Source of the DNA: Perognathus longimembris pacificus | Lineage: Eukaryota; Chordata; Mammalia; Rodentia; Heteromyidae | NCBI RefSeq assembly: GCF_023159225.1 | Contig: NC_063172.1 | Location: 58,400,828 to 58,464,827 of the forward strand | Direction of reading: 5' to 3' | Length of the DNA: 64,000 bases | In this document: piece after piece, positions 1 through 12,010 of the stretch | How the letters are laid out: each line of letters opens with the position of its first letter | Numbering within the stretch: position 1 is the first letter of the stretch | Notes under the pieces: model-generated | What the model was told of the DNA's origin: nothing | What the model saw: the letters and a program-made list of their open reading frames with translations, nothing else | The model's database searches: none | Made by a program: the position numbers and the translations under genes

Positions 1-45
1 TACATTACTTTGACAATAAATAAGAAAAAAATAAAATAAAATCAC
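1..45 (+). mobile_element. L1 3' terminus entering from the left edge
   Basis: TACATTACTTTGACAATAAATAAG with an A-rich tail equals the end of the L1 at 46340-46643. Confidence 0.75.
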
Positions 46-1039
46 AAATCTATTGTTTTATGCAAGATTTCTGGAGCTGTACAACTGGAAGCCAAAGTAG
101 TAGGATATGGAGATTCCAGGTTTGATGTACCTATGTGAGCTTGGATGAATTACAGCTCTGAAGTAATAATGCAAAGATCTCAGAGATCAGTGAGACTGAC
201 TACAGTGACGGAGCTCTTTCATGATAGCTTACGTATTACCAGCAGAAAGATGCAAAGAGGCCAATTACTCAGGTAAATATAGCACAGAATACAGTAGCTG
301 TCACATTAGGTCCTGTTAATATACACTCAAAGACTGGAAATGTACAAGTGTAGTGAGCAATTTGCATTCGTTTCACTAGACAATCTCCTCAACACAACTG
401 GACATTAGTTTTGACCTTGCCAAGCCCAAATAACATTGTGATATCATTTGGACAAGGGCAATCATTTATTAAATTCTAAACTGTGTTTGCTGGCTAATGA
501 TTGAGTCATCATGAAGAAGCAAAATGCATGAAAGTAGCAAATGTGAAAGAACACTAACATGGATGATTCAACTTCCTCCCCTATGGAGAACTGCATCATC
601 CTTCCTTCCTAGCTGTAGTTTGCAGACGATTGGCTCTAAAGTTTTACAATCTAGCGCCCAATACTCTATTGCTCTCTATTGTTTGAAGAATACCAGCCTG
701 AGGCTATGAGGTCAAGTGATCGTGCTTCTTCAGTGGGACTCATTGACTTGAACTCTATTGCATGAAAGTCACTGGCTTCATGCTTCCACAGAGTCAACCA
801 TCTTCTAAGAACATGATCTCTGAACTTCACTGTAAAGCAGCCAGGTTTCCTTGAGCTCTTGGGTTTTTACTCACCCCTTCCTTGGTTAAAAAAAAAAAAG
901 TACTTAAAAAATGAAATGGAATGTGATTTTTTTTCCTCATGTATGGAAGTTAGACCTAAAATATAAACACACATAAAAACACATACAGGCCTATATTCAG
1001 ATATATACAAAGAAAGTGACTAAAAGTATGGGAGAGGAA
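46..1039. other. No recognised feature
   Basis: AT-rich sequence without a repeat or exon that I recognise. The short ORF at 524-709 has no family resemblance. Confidence 0.6.
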
Positions 1040-1400
1040 CAATTAACAGACACTTGAATGAAATAAATGTTAGGAGACTGAAACACATCTTGTCTCAGGG
1101 GCTGGGGCCAAAAATAGGGGGAGGACAAATGAAGAGAGGAAGGGTAGGCGAATATAGTAATGGCGCTTAACGTGCATATATGAAAATGGAACTAGGAAAT
1201 TTGAACAGATTCACTAGACACTGTGTTGAAAATGAACTATACAACTTTTAGGAGAGGGGGCAGGGATTGAAAAATGGAGAAAATAAGGGAAAAGGTGACA
1301 CTGTTCAATAGGAAATGTACTCATTACCTGATTTATGTAGATGTAACCCCTTTGCATAACACCTTTACAATAAAAATAAATTTAAATAATCATTTGAATA
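1040..1400 (+). mobile_element. L1 3' end, other subfamily
   Basis: Ends GAAATGTACTCATTACCTG, TGTAACCCCTTTGCATAACA, CCTTTACAATAAAAATAAAT, like the end at 37255-37335 and unlike the 1477 copy. The upstream part is too diverged to place. Confidence 0.65.
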
Positions 1401-1476
1401 AAAAAGAAATGAGAGGAGATGGATGGGAATGGGATAGATGGAAGAAGGGAGAATTATGGAGGTGGGGGACTCTGAT

Positions 1477-2175
1477 CAAGATGCCCCTCAGTAGACGAAT
1501 GGATCAGGAAAATGTGGTACATATACACAATGGAATTATATGCCTCTATCAGAAAGAATGACATTGCCCCATTTGTAAGGAAATGGAAGGACTTGGAAAA
1601 AATTATACTAAGTGAAGTGAGCCAGACCCAAAGAAACATGGACTCTATGGTCTCCCTTATTGGGAATAATTAGTACAGGTTTAGGCAAGTCACAGCAGAG
1701 GATCACAAGAGCCTAATAGCTATACCCTTATGAACACATAAGATGATGCTAAGTGAAATGAACTCCATGTTATGGAAACGATGGTTATATCACAGTTGTA
1801 ACTACTTTCAACGTGCCATATGTAACTGTAGCCTCTATTATTGATGATATTCCTGTATCACCTTCCTGTGGTTGTACCTACACTATCTCTGTATCTTATC
1901 TGAGTATATTGGAAACCGGGTATACTGGTATTAGAACTAGGAAATTGGAAGGGAATACCAAAATCGAGAGACACAGGGTAAAAAAAGACAAACAACTACA
2001 AAAGCAATACTTACAAACTGTTTGGTGAAAATGAACTGAACAACTGAACAACTCATGGGGGAGGGGGAAGGGGGAATGAGGGACGAGGTAACAAACAGTG
2101 CAAGAAACTTATCAAATGCTTAATGAAACTGTAACCTCTCTGTAATTCAGTTTGATAATAAAAATATATATTAAA
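1477..2175 (+). mobile_element. 5'-truncated L1 3' end
   Basis: Starts at GATGCCCCTCAGTAGACGAA and matches 33415-34085 closely through MWYIYTMELYASIRKND-like codons, the 3' UTR and the GATAATAAAAATATATATT end. The same subfamily as the 32844 copy, with an extra CTTCAACGTGCC-type stretch near 1808. Confidence 0.9.
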
Positions 2176-2685
2176 AAAGATGCACTATACACATAAATGG
2201 ACATTTAAATTGAAACCCCTTCATACAACTGTTTGAAGTGAATAAAATAATTAAACATGAAAAATGTCTTTTACAATGATACTGGTATAAGACAAATGCT
2301 TTATTAAAGCATTTGCTTAAATCCAAAACGTAATCAAGGCAGTATCGTGTGCCCTGGGCACTGTGTCCCTGCCTCTGGGAAGCAGAGTCTGCAGCATCTT
2401 CTTCGAACCATTCACTAACTGGAGATGTGGTCTGTCTACTTGTTTCCTATAGGCCTTCCCCTCACTAGGCACCCAGTCCTGTGGCATTAGAAAAGCCACT
2501 GTCTCCTTTACCTTTCTCCTCACAGCCCTCAGACGAATGCTGAATACATTTTAAAGTCTTAACCTTTATTTGAATGAGTCAATGTTTTCTTTTTCAAGTT
2601 CTTTCCTTAGATTAAGCCTCCTTGCCAACTTTTTTCTGTTGTTCACTTCTTCTTTCTTGCCTCCTTTTCTCCCATCTTCCATTTA

Positions 2686-2765
2686 TTTATTTACTTACTT
2701 ACTTACTTATGATAAAACTGGGTATTGAACTAAAGGCCTCATGCTTGCTGGGCGAATGCTCTATA
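2686..2765 (-). mobile_element. ID-like fragment with a (TTAC)n-rich tail
   Basis: TTACTTACTTACTTACTTATG followed by GGGTATTGAACTAAAGGCC, the complement of a tRNA-like arm. Confidence 0.5.
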
Positions 2766-3549
2766 TGGAATGACTTTTTATTGGTGATCTCCAAATTGTT
2801 AGATGTTGTAATTATCCTTGCACATTATCTGTGTTTTCTCACACTAAAGCACATTATTCCCTTTGTAATGTAACCTTTCCTCATATCAGAGGGATAATAT
2901 AATTAGGTGCTTGTCTCATTAAAGCGAATTTGGTGATCAAGGCATTTCTTGAGACAAGGCAGATGTTTCTGATTAATTTACTCAATTTGATTAGATTAGA
3001 ACTCTGAAATGGAAATCAGGTTGAAATGAAGTTGGTCTGAGTTTTTCATGCTAAACAGTTGCAAAGCCTAAAATTATACTGCAGCAAGTAGATTTACATG
3101 AATTGATTACTGCTATTTAATTATTGCTTTCACTTTTCTAAAAAATACAAAATTGTCATCTTTTTCATAAAATATAGCTTCATCAAAGCTTAATTTTCTT
3201 CGTATTTCCTTTCATTTTGTTCATTTTAAGTTCAATATAGCTTTTGCTGCTATAGTTAAATTTTTTCATGTTTGAGAAAAATAAAACATGTTTGTTATGG
3301 AAACTGTGTCTAATACAAGCAAGCCAAACAAAGAAGTGGAATCATAATAAGGGGAAAATAATTATAATCATTCCTTATAATAAGTATTACTTATCATTAT
3401 TAGTGCTATTAATAAGTGGGAAATCACTGTTTACATTTTATTGTAGAGACTAACAGTCATTGTTTAGTTTGCACTTTTGTGTGTGTATGTGTGTATGCGT
3501 GTATAGTTTATGTACAAAGTACACAGTAGAATTTAGGTCATAAATGTGT

Positions 3550-3805
3550 GTGTGTGTGCACTCCAGTCCTTGACCTTCAAATCAGGGCCTGGGTGCTCTC
3601 TCTTAACATTTTTGCTCAATGCTGGTGCTTTATCACCTGAGCTTCTGTTTTTTTCATGGCTAATTGGAGATAAAAGTCTCACAGACTATCCTACTGGGGC
3701 TGGCCAAAAGAAAAAACAACAAAAAACCATGAGTCTCAGACCTCAGCCTCCTGAGTAGCTAGCATTACAGGCATAAGGCACTGATATCTGGTGCATATTA
3801 ACATT
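3550..3805 (-). mobile_element. B1/ID composite SINE with an internal A-rich insertion
   Basis: Tail complement at 3560-3640, linker GCTAATTGGAGATAAAAGTC, an A-rich AAAGAAAAAACAACAAAAAACC insertion at 3707-3728, then B1 head CTCAGCCTCCTGAGTAGC. Confidence 0.8.
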
Positions 3806-4080
3806 TTTACTTGTCCTTTTTGTTTATGTGCCAGATATATCTTCCCATGGCAATAATAGTCTTCTGTAACATCATAGTAATCCACTTCATTATTATGCTA
3901 TAACAAGAATGTTTAGAGTACTTTGCTATTATACTGGAAAGAGGCCTTGGGCTTATTTCTCTTAAAAAAGTTATTAGCATAATTTAATTGTATAAAGGGC
4001 TTAAGTTGTGATATTTGCAACATGCCTATAATGTACTTTGATCAACTTTGCTCCATCTATATTACTCCTCCCTTTTCTGT

Positions 4081-4280
4081 GCGGCCAGAACTGGGCTGGA
4101 ACTAAGGGCTTGGGGTTTCTTTCGGCTGTTTTGCTGGTAGCTGATGCTCTACCTCTACATCAACACTCCCAATGTGTTTTTATTGCCGGTTAATTGGAGA
4201 TAGGATATCTTGGCTTCAAAACAAGATCCTCACATCTCAGCCTCCTGATCAGCTAGGATTACAAATGTGATTACAAAGGT
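4081..4280 (-). mobile_element. B1/ID composite SINE (diverged)
   Basis: GGGCTGGAACTAAGGGCTTG, then a GGTTAATTGGAGATAGGATATC linker and a CTCAGCCTCCTGATCAGCTAGG head complement. Confidence 0.7.
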
Positions 4281-7204
4281 ATTTTGCTCTTTCTTGACTA
4301 CTTTCCTCTGCCTCTCTCTCTCTTTCTTGTTCTCTATATAGAGGCATATATACATATACATATATGCATAAAGGGTATATATACACTTACATATATATGT
4401 ATGTGTGTAGAAATGTGCGGATATTATATATATATATATACATATATATCACCCCTGTTACTCCTTTTCCTGCTCTTCTGTAGTATATAATTTCTGTAAT
4501 ATTCACAGACCCCTATTACCCTCTCCTTTTACCCCTCTTTTCAAAATTTGGAATGGTACTGGACTTGCCAGAAAAGCGCTGTACCACTTAAGTCATGACC
4601 CTGGTTTTAATTTTATATACACAATATTTTTAATTCCTTTGTGTAAATTCCTATGTGTAGAATGCATACCAGAAGAGAAATAAAATATTAAGCCGCTACG
4701 TATAGCCTGCTCTTCTCAAGTTTGTTTTATAGAGCAAACCAACATTGACATTCCATTAGTACATCCAAATGCCAACCTTATTAGATATTGAGAATGATTC
4801 AGTATCAAAGTGGAGAATTTTGATTTAATAAACTTAGAATTCTTGTTGGAAGTGAACCCTACAAAGACAGTCACAGATGTTCAAGGTCACACTTAGCCAA
4901 AAAGAGAGCTCACAAGAGTTTGACTTGAGTTTGGTTGAAGAGAGATACTTGGCCAGCAAATTTGTTTGCTGGGAGCATATTCTCACTATAGAGAAGAAAC
5001 CGCTCCTTGGAGACAAACACAGGATGCTATCAATGTGCCTTATTCACTGTCTTTTTACTTATTTTAGGGGAAAGCCTTTGCAGATAGACCTATTCACCCT
5101 AAAAATGGTGATTTTCAAGAATGTTTAATTTGTATATGCATATATTGAGGTATGTGTTTACACATTATGCCATATTTCTGTTTTGAATTTTTAGGGTCCA
5201 ACCTTACTAAGCATTTGAAGGGTTCGGATACTTTATGTTTGTCTTCTTGTTTCCTAGAGGGAACAAATATTGGGAATACAATGGCCAAAAATGTCATTTC
5301 TAAAATTGAGAACAGTTGGAAAATTGTCAAAAATGCTGATGGAAAGTTTGTGCTGTTCCCACATGTCATAAACAAACACTTATTATCCGTAGCTTGCCAC
5401 AAGGTGCTTGGAGCCTCTTGGAATGTTTTCAGTCTTTTCCCTTCCTGTCTTTTGTCCTTGAGAAATATATAATCTGAGCAAAACGGAAGGCAAACAGACT
5501 ATAAAACAGATGAGATTAAAAGAGAAAAATAACTTTTCTCCATGCACTCAAAGAAGGGGAAGAGTGGTAAAGAGTAAACGAGGAGTTTCCTGTCTTCTTA
5601 GACACAATCGCTAAGTAAAAATCTAACTTTGTTTCTCTTAAAAATGGTAGAAGTCCCTGTTTGTTTTTAAGACTCTTTTGAATCATAATTTGAGCTAACT
5701 CTGACTAACAGGGTCAAAGTGTACCTTTGTACTTTCTGTCAAAGGAACAGCTTACAAAGCAATCTAAAAATGTAAGCAAGGGAAATGCTTAAGGTTCAAA
5801 ACTATTTTAAGGCAATTTAAAAAACCACTTTATATGTAAATTGTGTTCCAAAACTTTGAATATACTCATAAGTTATCCATTTCTTAAAGTGTTTGCTTCA
5901 CATAGGAGCTCCTTTTGTATCCATATGCATGTGTGAAAATTTACTGAATAGACATTCAAGTAATTAAAGGGTATTTCTTCATATTTTGCAACCAAACATT
6001 TTCCCTCATCACATTGAAGGTTTCCAAATTTTAAGAATCTGCTAAAATTGTAAACTAGACATGAGGGTAAGTGAAGTTAGATGAGGAAGTAAATCAAGGA
6101 GTTCATCATTTGTAGCTTGTAGGCATATTGACTACAGGAAGGTATGGGACAGCCTTTAGAAAATCAAATGCAACACAGACATAAATTGTTTTTGCTGTTG
6201 AAAAGTCAGTGCTGAAATGGACTAAGAATGCAGATTATTTACTCTAAATATCTATCAACCCATTGCAAGTTGGTAAAGTGATAAATTTCAGAGATAAGTG
6301 CAAATCTCATCCCATACCTGTTCATGTTTACTGTATATGGTTAAAAAAAAAGTGGATCTTATTTTATGTAGTCAAGAACATACCTTAATTAAAGATTCTC
6401 AGGGGAAGAGGTTAGCCTATATTACCCAGGTGGGGTGGAAGGGAAAAAAGAGAGGAAAAGAGAGAAGAGAGGAGAGGAGCAGGGAGGGGAGAGGAAAAAT
6501 AAAGGAAAGAAAAGGGGGAAGAGGAAATGAGAAAGAAAGGAGAGGGGAAGAGAGGAAAGGAGCAGACTGGCAGCATGGAATACAGATAAAAATACCATGA
6601 GGGCATTTATAAAGTTGTGACATCTAGTCTAGTTCTTAGAAAATAAGTAGAAAATGCTAGACACAATTGAGGTTAAAGGACATGTATCATTGTGTTTCTA
6701 TCACTGGGGAGAAGATTTTTTTAATTGAAGGTGGTAGGAGAAATTGCCATATTAGATGCTCTACATGGCTGCCTATTCAGTGGGAAATAATCTGGAACAG
6801 AGCAGAAGATACTGAGCATGCTAGGTTTAGGATGTCAGGACTCACATTGCTGAAAATGTGGTCTGCAGACCAATTCCTGGTGGCAGTTGGGAAGTGAGAT
6901 GCAGAATCCTGGCCTCTGTGACTCACCTAGCCAGCGGAACCTGCGTGGGCGCAACTCACAAATGGAGTGTTTACTGGGAGTCGCTCAACAAAGTTCAGTT
7001 TGGCAGCCATAAAATTGAGGTTCAGACTGAGAATATTAATTTGAACTTAATAGAAAGATACCAGAGCTGCTAGTCTTGGCCAAGTTCATTTCCAAGACAT
7101 TCGTTGAACAACAGTGCTACCATGGTCACTTTCCTGGGCACAGTTGTGAACAAAACTAAAGGGGATTTCATCCCATTAAATGTACTTTCCAATAGAGAAA
7201 GACA
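4281..7204. other. Mostly unrecognised intergenic sequence
   Basis: Contains a TA/CA-rich simple stretch (about 4336-4448), a fragment of ID-like tail at about 4545-4600, and a purine-rich tract (6430-6570). The rest (4620-6420, 6600-7200) shows no repeat or gene that I can name; open frames there have no visible domain. Confidence 0.6.
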
Positions 7205-7300
7205 TAAAACAGATAAGAGATCGAGACGGGGTGTGGCTCAATGGTAGGAGCTATTAGATAGTATGTTGAGGACCCATCACTACTCCCCCCTCCCCCTACA
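7205..7300 (+). mobile_element. ID-like tRNA-derived fragment
   Basis: AGACGGGGTGTGGCTCAATGGTAGGAGC keeps an A-box-like core, followed by a degraded second half and a C-rich tail. Confidence 0.5.
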
Positions 7301-8264
7301 CAAATACCTTCCCCAAACCTGAAATAGATATATGGGAATTTCTGGGAACCAGAAATCTTATGAGGGAAAAGTCCAAGGCAAAGGTGTTGGGGCAAGAGGA
7401 GCTCATCTTCCCAGGGGATTCAGGAGCCAGGCTATAGCCACAGTGCTGTCCTAACAAGGAAAGAGGGAGGAGATATGGTTGGAGAAGTAGATAGGAGTTG
7501 AAGCTATCAAGACTCTGGGTGGCCACTGTTCCAGGATCACGGGATAAGAAATTGGGGTGTGGGCAGGGGGGGACAAGCAACTTTCAGTCTCTGACACACA
7601 GAGCCAAGTTGGTCATTTTAGGCCACCATGAAGGAATGGGGAGAGCAATAGGCTTGGCGGGCTGTGTGTTGTAAGATTTCGTTTGTCCCTGCATGCCTGC
7701 ATTTCTGGACGGAGATCCGACATGCAGCCAGAGAGGAAGCTCTGAGAACACTGCAGGTGAAGATCACAATTGCTTGGCCTGAGGTGTTAACAGTGGGAAC
7801 AGGAGGATGAGAGCCAAGGCACTTCCTGAATGTGATAACAAGATGTTGGCAGTTCCTTGTAACTGTGAACCTGAGACTGGGCGGATAGGAAGGATCCTGG
7901 ATGAGCCAATGCCACTTCTTGGTTCGGTGACACTAATCAAACCACACTGGTAAAAGTGAAGAAACAACTGATGAAGGACTCAGTGGGTGGTTGCATGGGC
8001 ACCTTTGAGCTAAGAAGTAAGGTTTGGCTGGCTGAAAAGAAATATTAGAATAGATACATTAATCGAACTGCCAGACTCCAGCACCTCTCTTGCGCACCTC
8101 TACTGTCTATCACCTGAGAACTCTGTCCTTCCACGAATGCTTTTATTAACTTGTCTACATTTTCACTCCTTTACAATCCTGGAGCTGCATGAGGACAACA
8201 TTAGTCTCACATCCTCAAGTCAGGGTAGGCAGTGTAGTACATTTGCCCGGTTGATATATTTGAG

Positions 8265-8265
<1 letters not shown>

Positions 8266-8311
<46 letters not shown>
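8266..8311. repeat. (CA)23 microsatellite
   Basis: Pure CA tract in intergenic DNA. A G9-10 run follows separately at about 8447-8457. Confidence 0.95.
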
Positions 8312-8312
<1 letters not shown>

Positions 8313-8663
8313 CCAGCCAGGCAGGACATTAGTACCGAGGTTCAAGTTCAGAGGTCTGCTCTACAAAGCCTTCCTTCATGCTTTTTCCATTAAAGAAAGG
8401 GGGTGCAGCAAAGATTCCTTCCTTCCTTCAGAATTTAGCCAATATGGGGGGGGGGGGTCTTGAGGCCACTCAAATGTGGAAACTGCTCATAGGAGTCTTC
8501 TGGAATTCCAAGGCATGTCTCTGTGGCCAGGTTTCAAGTGCAGAACACAGAGAAGTGAACTATCTTTGTTTTCATGGAGACAAACCAGAAGTACGTTCCA
8601 AGTGGCCCTCCCTGCCGCTAACCTCACAGTATGGAGCAAAAACCTGAGAATGCTGACCTGGTG

Positions 8664-8935
8664 CAAGTGGGTCACATATGTAACCTTAATTACTCAGGAG
8701 GCTGAGATCTGAGGATTGTGTCTGGAAGTCAGCTTAGGCAGGAAAGACTGTGAGATTATTATCTCCCAACAATCACCATAAAATAGAAGTAGAGCCGTAG
8801 CTCAAGAGGTAGAACATCAGTCTTGAGTCAAAATGTTAAGGGAAGGTGGCCAAGCCTTGAGCTCAACCCATGGCAACACACATGCACACACACACATACA
8901 TGCACACACGTGTGTGCGCATACACACACAACAAA
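8664..8935 (+). mobile_element. B1/ID composite SINE with a CA-rich tail
   Basis: GCAAGTGGGTCACATATGTAACC head, ACTCAGGAGGCTGAGATC, GAGCCGTAGCTCAAGAGG and CTTGAGCTCAACCC arms. The tail (8877-8930) has become a CA/CACG-rich simple repeat. Confidence 0.8.
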
Positions 8936-9439
8936 AACCCTACTACCTTCTGGAACAGCTAGTATTTTTATACGGGTTCAAATACTATCTCAATGGCTTT
9001 CAAAGGACTCTTTAAGTGATTTTCCTTTTAGTAATTCTGCATAGACATCTCTCCTTTAGCTGTAACCACAGCATTCATCCAATCAGTTTTCTTTCTTCAA
9101 GACAACTTCTGATATGCCTGTCCCTGATTCCTATCTACTGCCTCCATCTTGTGGGAAGCTGTGGCTAACTTGCTGCCTCACCAAGCTGGCACTGTGTTGC
9201 ACTACCTCGGTCCTCTTACTGTCTAGGCATATATAGGTTTGGAGATATTCTAGGCAGACATAGGCTGTGTCTTCTGAGCAAGTTTAGAAACATATGCTGC
9301 TCTAAATGAATGTTTAAGTTGGAAGGGGCCACAATAAAATGTTAACCGCTAAGAAGCTGTTTTGGTCTAGTGAGTTATCTTTAATATCATCTATGATTTT
9401 CAGTGCTAACATCAGCTATCAGGTCGGAGGTGGCGTGGG

Positions 9440-9673
9440 GTTGGGAGGGGGCTGGGCCTTGAACTGGGGGCCCAGGTGCTGTCCCTGAACTTTCATTTTA
9501 CTAGAGGCTAGCACTCTGCCACTTGAGCCATAGCTCTCCTGCTAGTTTGATGGAGGTTAATGGGAGATGGAGTCTCACAGAATTTCCTGCCCAGGCTGAC
9601 TTCAAATTGTGATTCTCAGATCTTAGCTTCCTGGTAGCTAAAATTATAGGAGTGAGCCGCTGGCGCCTGGCTT
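9440..9673 (-). mobile_element. B1/ID composite SINE
   Basis: Complement of the ID-like tail (GGGCCTTGAACTGGGGGCCC; CTGCCACTTGAGCCATAGC), linker AGGTTAATGGGAGATGGAGTC and B1 head (GGTAGCTAAAATTATAGGAG). Confidence 0.85.
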
Positions 9674-10159
9674 AACTTAGCTTTTGAAATTCAACCAAAA
9701 ATTCCAAACATGGTTTTTCTAGTGAAACAAAAGAAGAGCAATGCTTCCCCTGTGTGGTGGAATTCGATATTTCACTCCGAACAAACTAAATCCACCATCC
9801 TCACTGCAGGTGGAGAGCAAGTGCTATTAAGAGATTTGTGTTTTTATTTTAAATAACAGAACTTAAACTTTAAGGAGGACACCTCACAAAAAGATAAAAT
9901 GAAAGAGGCAATAGTTAATATGACATCTTAAGAGGAATTACGTTTGCTTCTCTTCTTAATTTCCAAATTCAGTGAGTAGCCTCTAACTATTAAAAAAAAT
10001 AGAGCATGTTAAGATTATTTGCTCAAGAAGCCATAAATAAGTCCATATATTTTTCCAGATTGTCTGTCTTATGAAGTGATAGTAACAACAATAACAAAAA
10101 TAATAGTAGCTAGGAGCACTGAAATAAAATAACAATGTAGTAGTATAATTAAAATAGTA

Positions 10160-10500
10160 GTATCTAGGGGGCCAGTGGCTCATGCCTGCAATATAAGCTA
10201 CATAGGAGACATAAATTAGTTCATGGCCTGCCAGGAAAAATAAAGTTTGAGGGACACACATCTCAACCAGTAAAAGCTGGGCTTCATAGAGCATGTCTGT
10301 CACCCTAGCTATGTGGACGGTGTAAGAGTTAGATTAGGATAGCCCAGACATAAACATATGACCCTATTTTTAAAAATAACTAAAACAAAACAGGGCTGGC
10401 AGTATGACTGAGGTGGGTAGAATGAGAATATATGCCTGGCAAGGGCAAAGCCCTAATTTCAGACCTCAGTGCTTCCCAAATACAAATATGTATATAAGTG
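10160..10500 (+). mobile_element. Diverged SINE fragments (B1-like then tRNA-like)
   Basis: GGGGCCAGTGGCTCATGCCTGCAATA is a B1-like head. A second arm at 10390-10490 (CAGGGCTGGCAGTATGACTG, GCCCTAATTTCAGACCTC) looks tRNA-derived but differs from the common ID-like arm. Confidence 0.55.
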
Positions 10501-11689
10501 AATAAATAAAAGATTCTAGTGAAGCTTTTATTCACCAGAAAGTGGTATACATTTACAATGGGGTTTTGGCCCAATAAACATATTGTAAACTGAAACTATC
10601 CCAAACTAGAAGTTGAAAGTGCTGTACCGGTGAGCATCGTGCTTTAGCAGTGCAAGCCACCGCAGGGCTGGCTAGTTCTTCTCCTGACCCTGGCTTCCCT
10701 TGGGATGAAGACTCTCCCACTTTCCGCTCTCACAAGAGAAGAGCAGTCCACACAGGGCCAGCCTGGGAAAAGATCCAAATTCAAAACTGTAATTACCACT
10801 CCCACTAAAGGCCTGTTGCTTTCACACCATCTTCAAATTAATAAAATGTAAGTGGCACTGCATGTAGGTAGTGCAGAAAACTGAAGTTGGGAAGTGCTGC
10901 AAGTGAGGATCACACCATCTACCTGGGAAGGCTTTCTTGGAGCTTTTGAAATTTGGACAGCCTCGAAGGTCCCTTGGGTGAGCTACCCTAAGCCAATGCA
11001 ACATGGCAGGAGCCGCGCTCCTGTGGGCAACCCCGGGGGAACCACACAGACACATGATTGCCTCAAGTCTTGATTCTCACTTTCAGATGGGCAGGGTCTC
11101 CGCCCAGCTCAGACACTATGGAGCTACTGTCTGTTAACTGTGCTAGAAGACTCCGGCCTTGCATTCTGCTCCCTTTAGTGTGGAGCCAATGCAGCCAACG
11201 CTAGGGATAAGTGATAAAATACTTAGACCCGGGCCTGTGGGCCTTAGTGTTCATTCCATTCAAACCTGTGGTGTTCCCCATTTCCTGCTAAATTCTGCCT
11301 GTGCCTCTGCTGCCAGACTGGTCCTATTGGAGCATGGCAGGCTACTGCTCTGCAGGAGTGGTGGCTTTTGCCTTGACTCATGGAAGTCACAGAAGAAGAA
11401 CCAGGGGAGCCATTTAAGTTCTGAGCCTGAGCACAAGGATTCAGTCTGATTTTAAAGAGAAAGTCCTATCCAAACCAAGCAAAGAAAGCCAAGGTACTTA
11501 GTAACAACACAATGGAGGAGGTGATTCACGGTTGAAGTGCAGGAATGTAGTTGAGACGTAGGCCTCCAATTAGGAAGCCAATGTAAGAAACCTGAGAAGA
11601 GTGATCAGAAAGTTCTCCAAAATTGGCTGATTGACGGTGAGTGGGAATCCTTTACCTGACTCTCAAAGACAGGCACTATGCTAACCAGT

Positions 11690-12010
11690 CTTCTCTTGCT
11701 GGAACAAAAACCTAAACAAATCTATCAAACTTGCAGAGGTTTCGTGGTCAGATGACTACAGTGTGTTGGGGTCTCTAGAGACAATATCGTGGCAGGGTGG
11801 CATGTGGCAAAGCAAGATGGTCACTTCATAGAGCAGACAGGTGTGAAGAAAGAGGAACTGCATACCCAAGTACACTACCCCCCATGACCTAACTTCCTCC
11901 TACTAGGCTCCACCTCTTAAAGGTTCCACCACCTCCCAACATGACACAGACTCGGGGCCAACCCTTTAACACATAGGCTTTGGAGGATATCCCAGATCCA
12001 AACTCTAGCC
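11690..12010 (-). mobile_element. Probable MaLR-type LTR remnant
   Basis: CATGACCTAACTTCCTCCTA, GGCTCCACCTCTTAAAGG and CACCACCTCCCAACATGAC followed by AACACATAGGCTTTGGAGGA resemble the complement of an MST/MLT1 LTR. Diverged; the call is tentative. Confidence 0.45.

Noticed and set aside
5152..5472. A 106-codon ORF in the downstream intergenic region
   Set aside because: No motif, signal or domain is visible, and an overlapping ORF of similar length exists on the other strand; I see no splice sites or conservation evidence to support it.
8266..8311. A regularly spaced repeat that might suggest a CRISPR array (also 16743-16804)
   Set aside because: These are eukaryotic microsatellites without spacers, in mammalian DNA.
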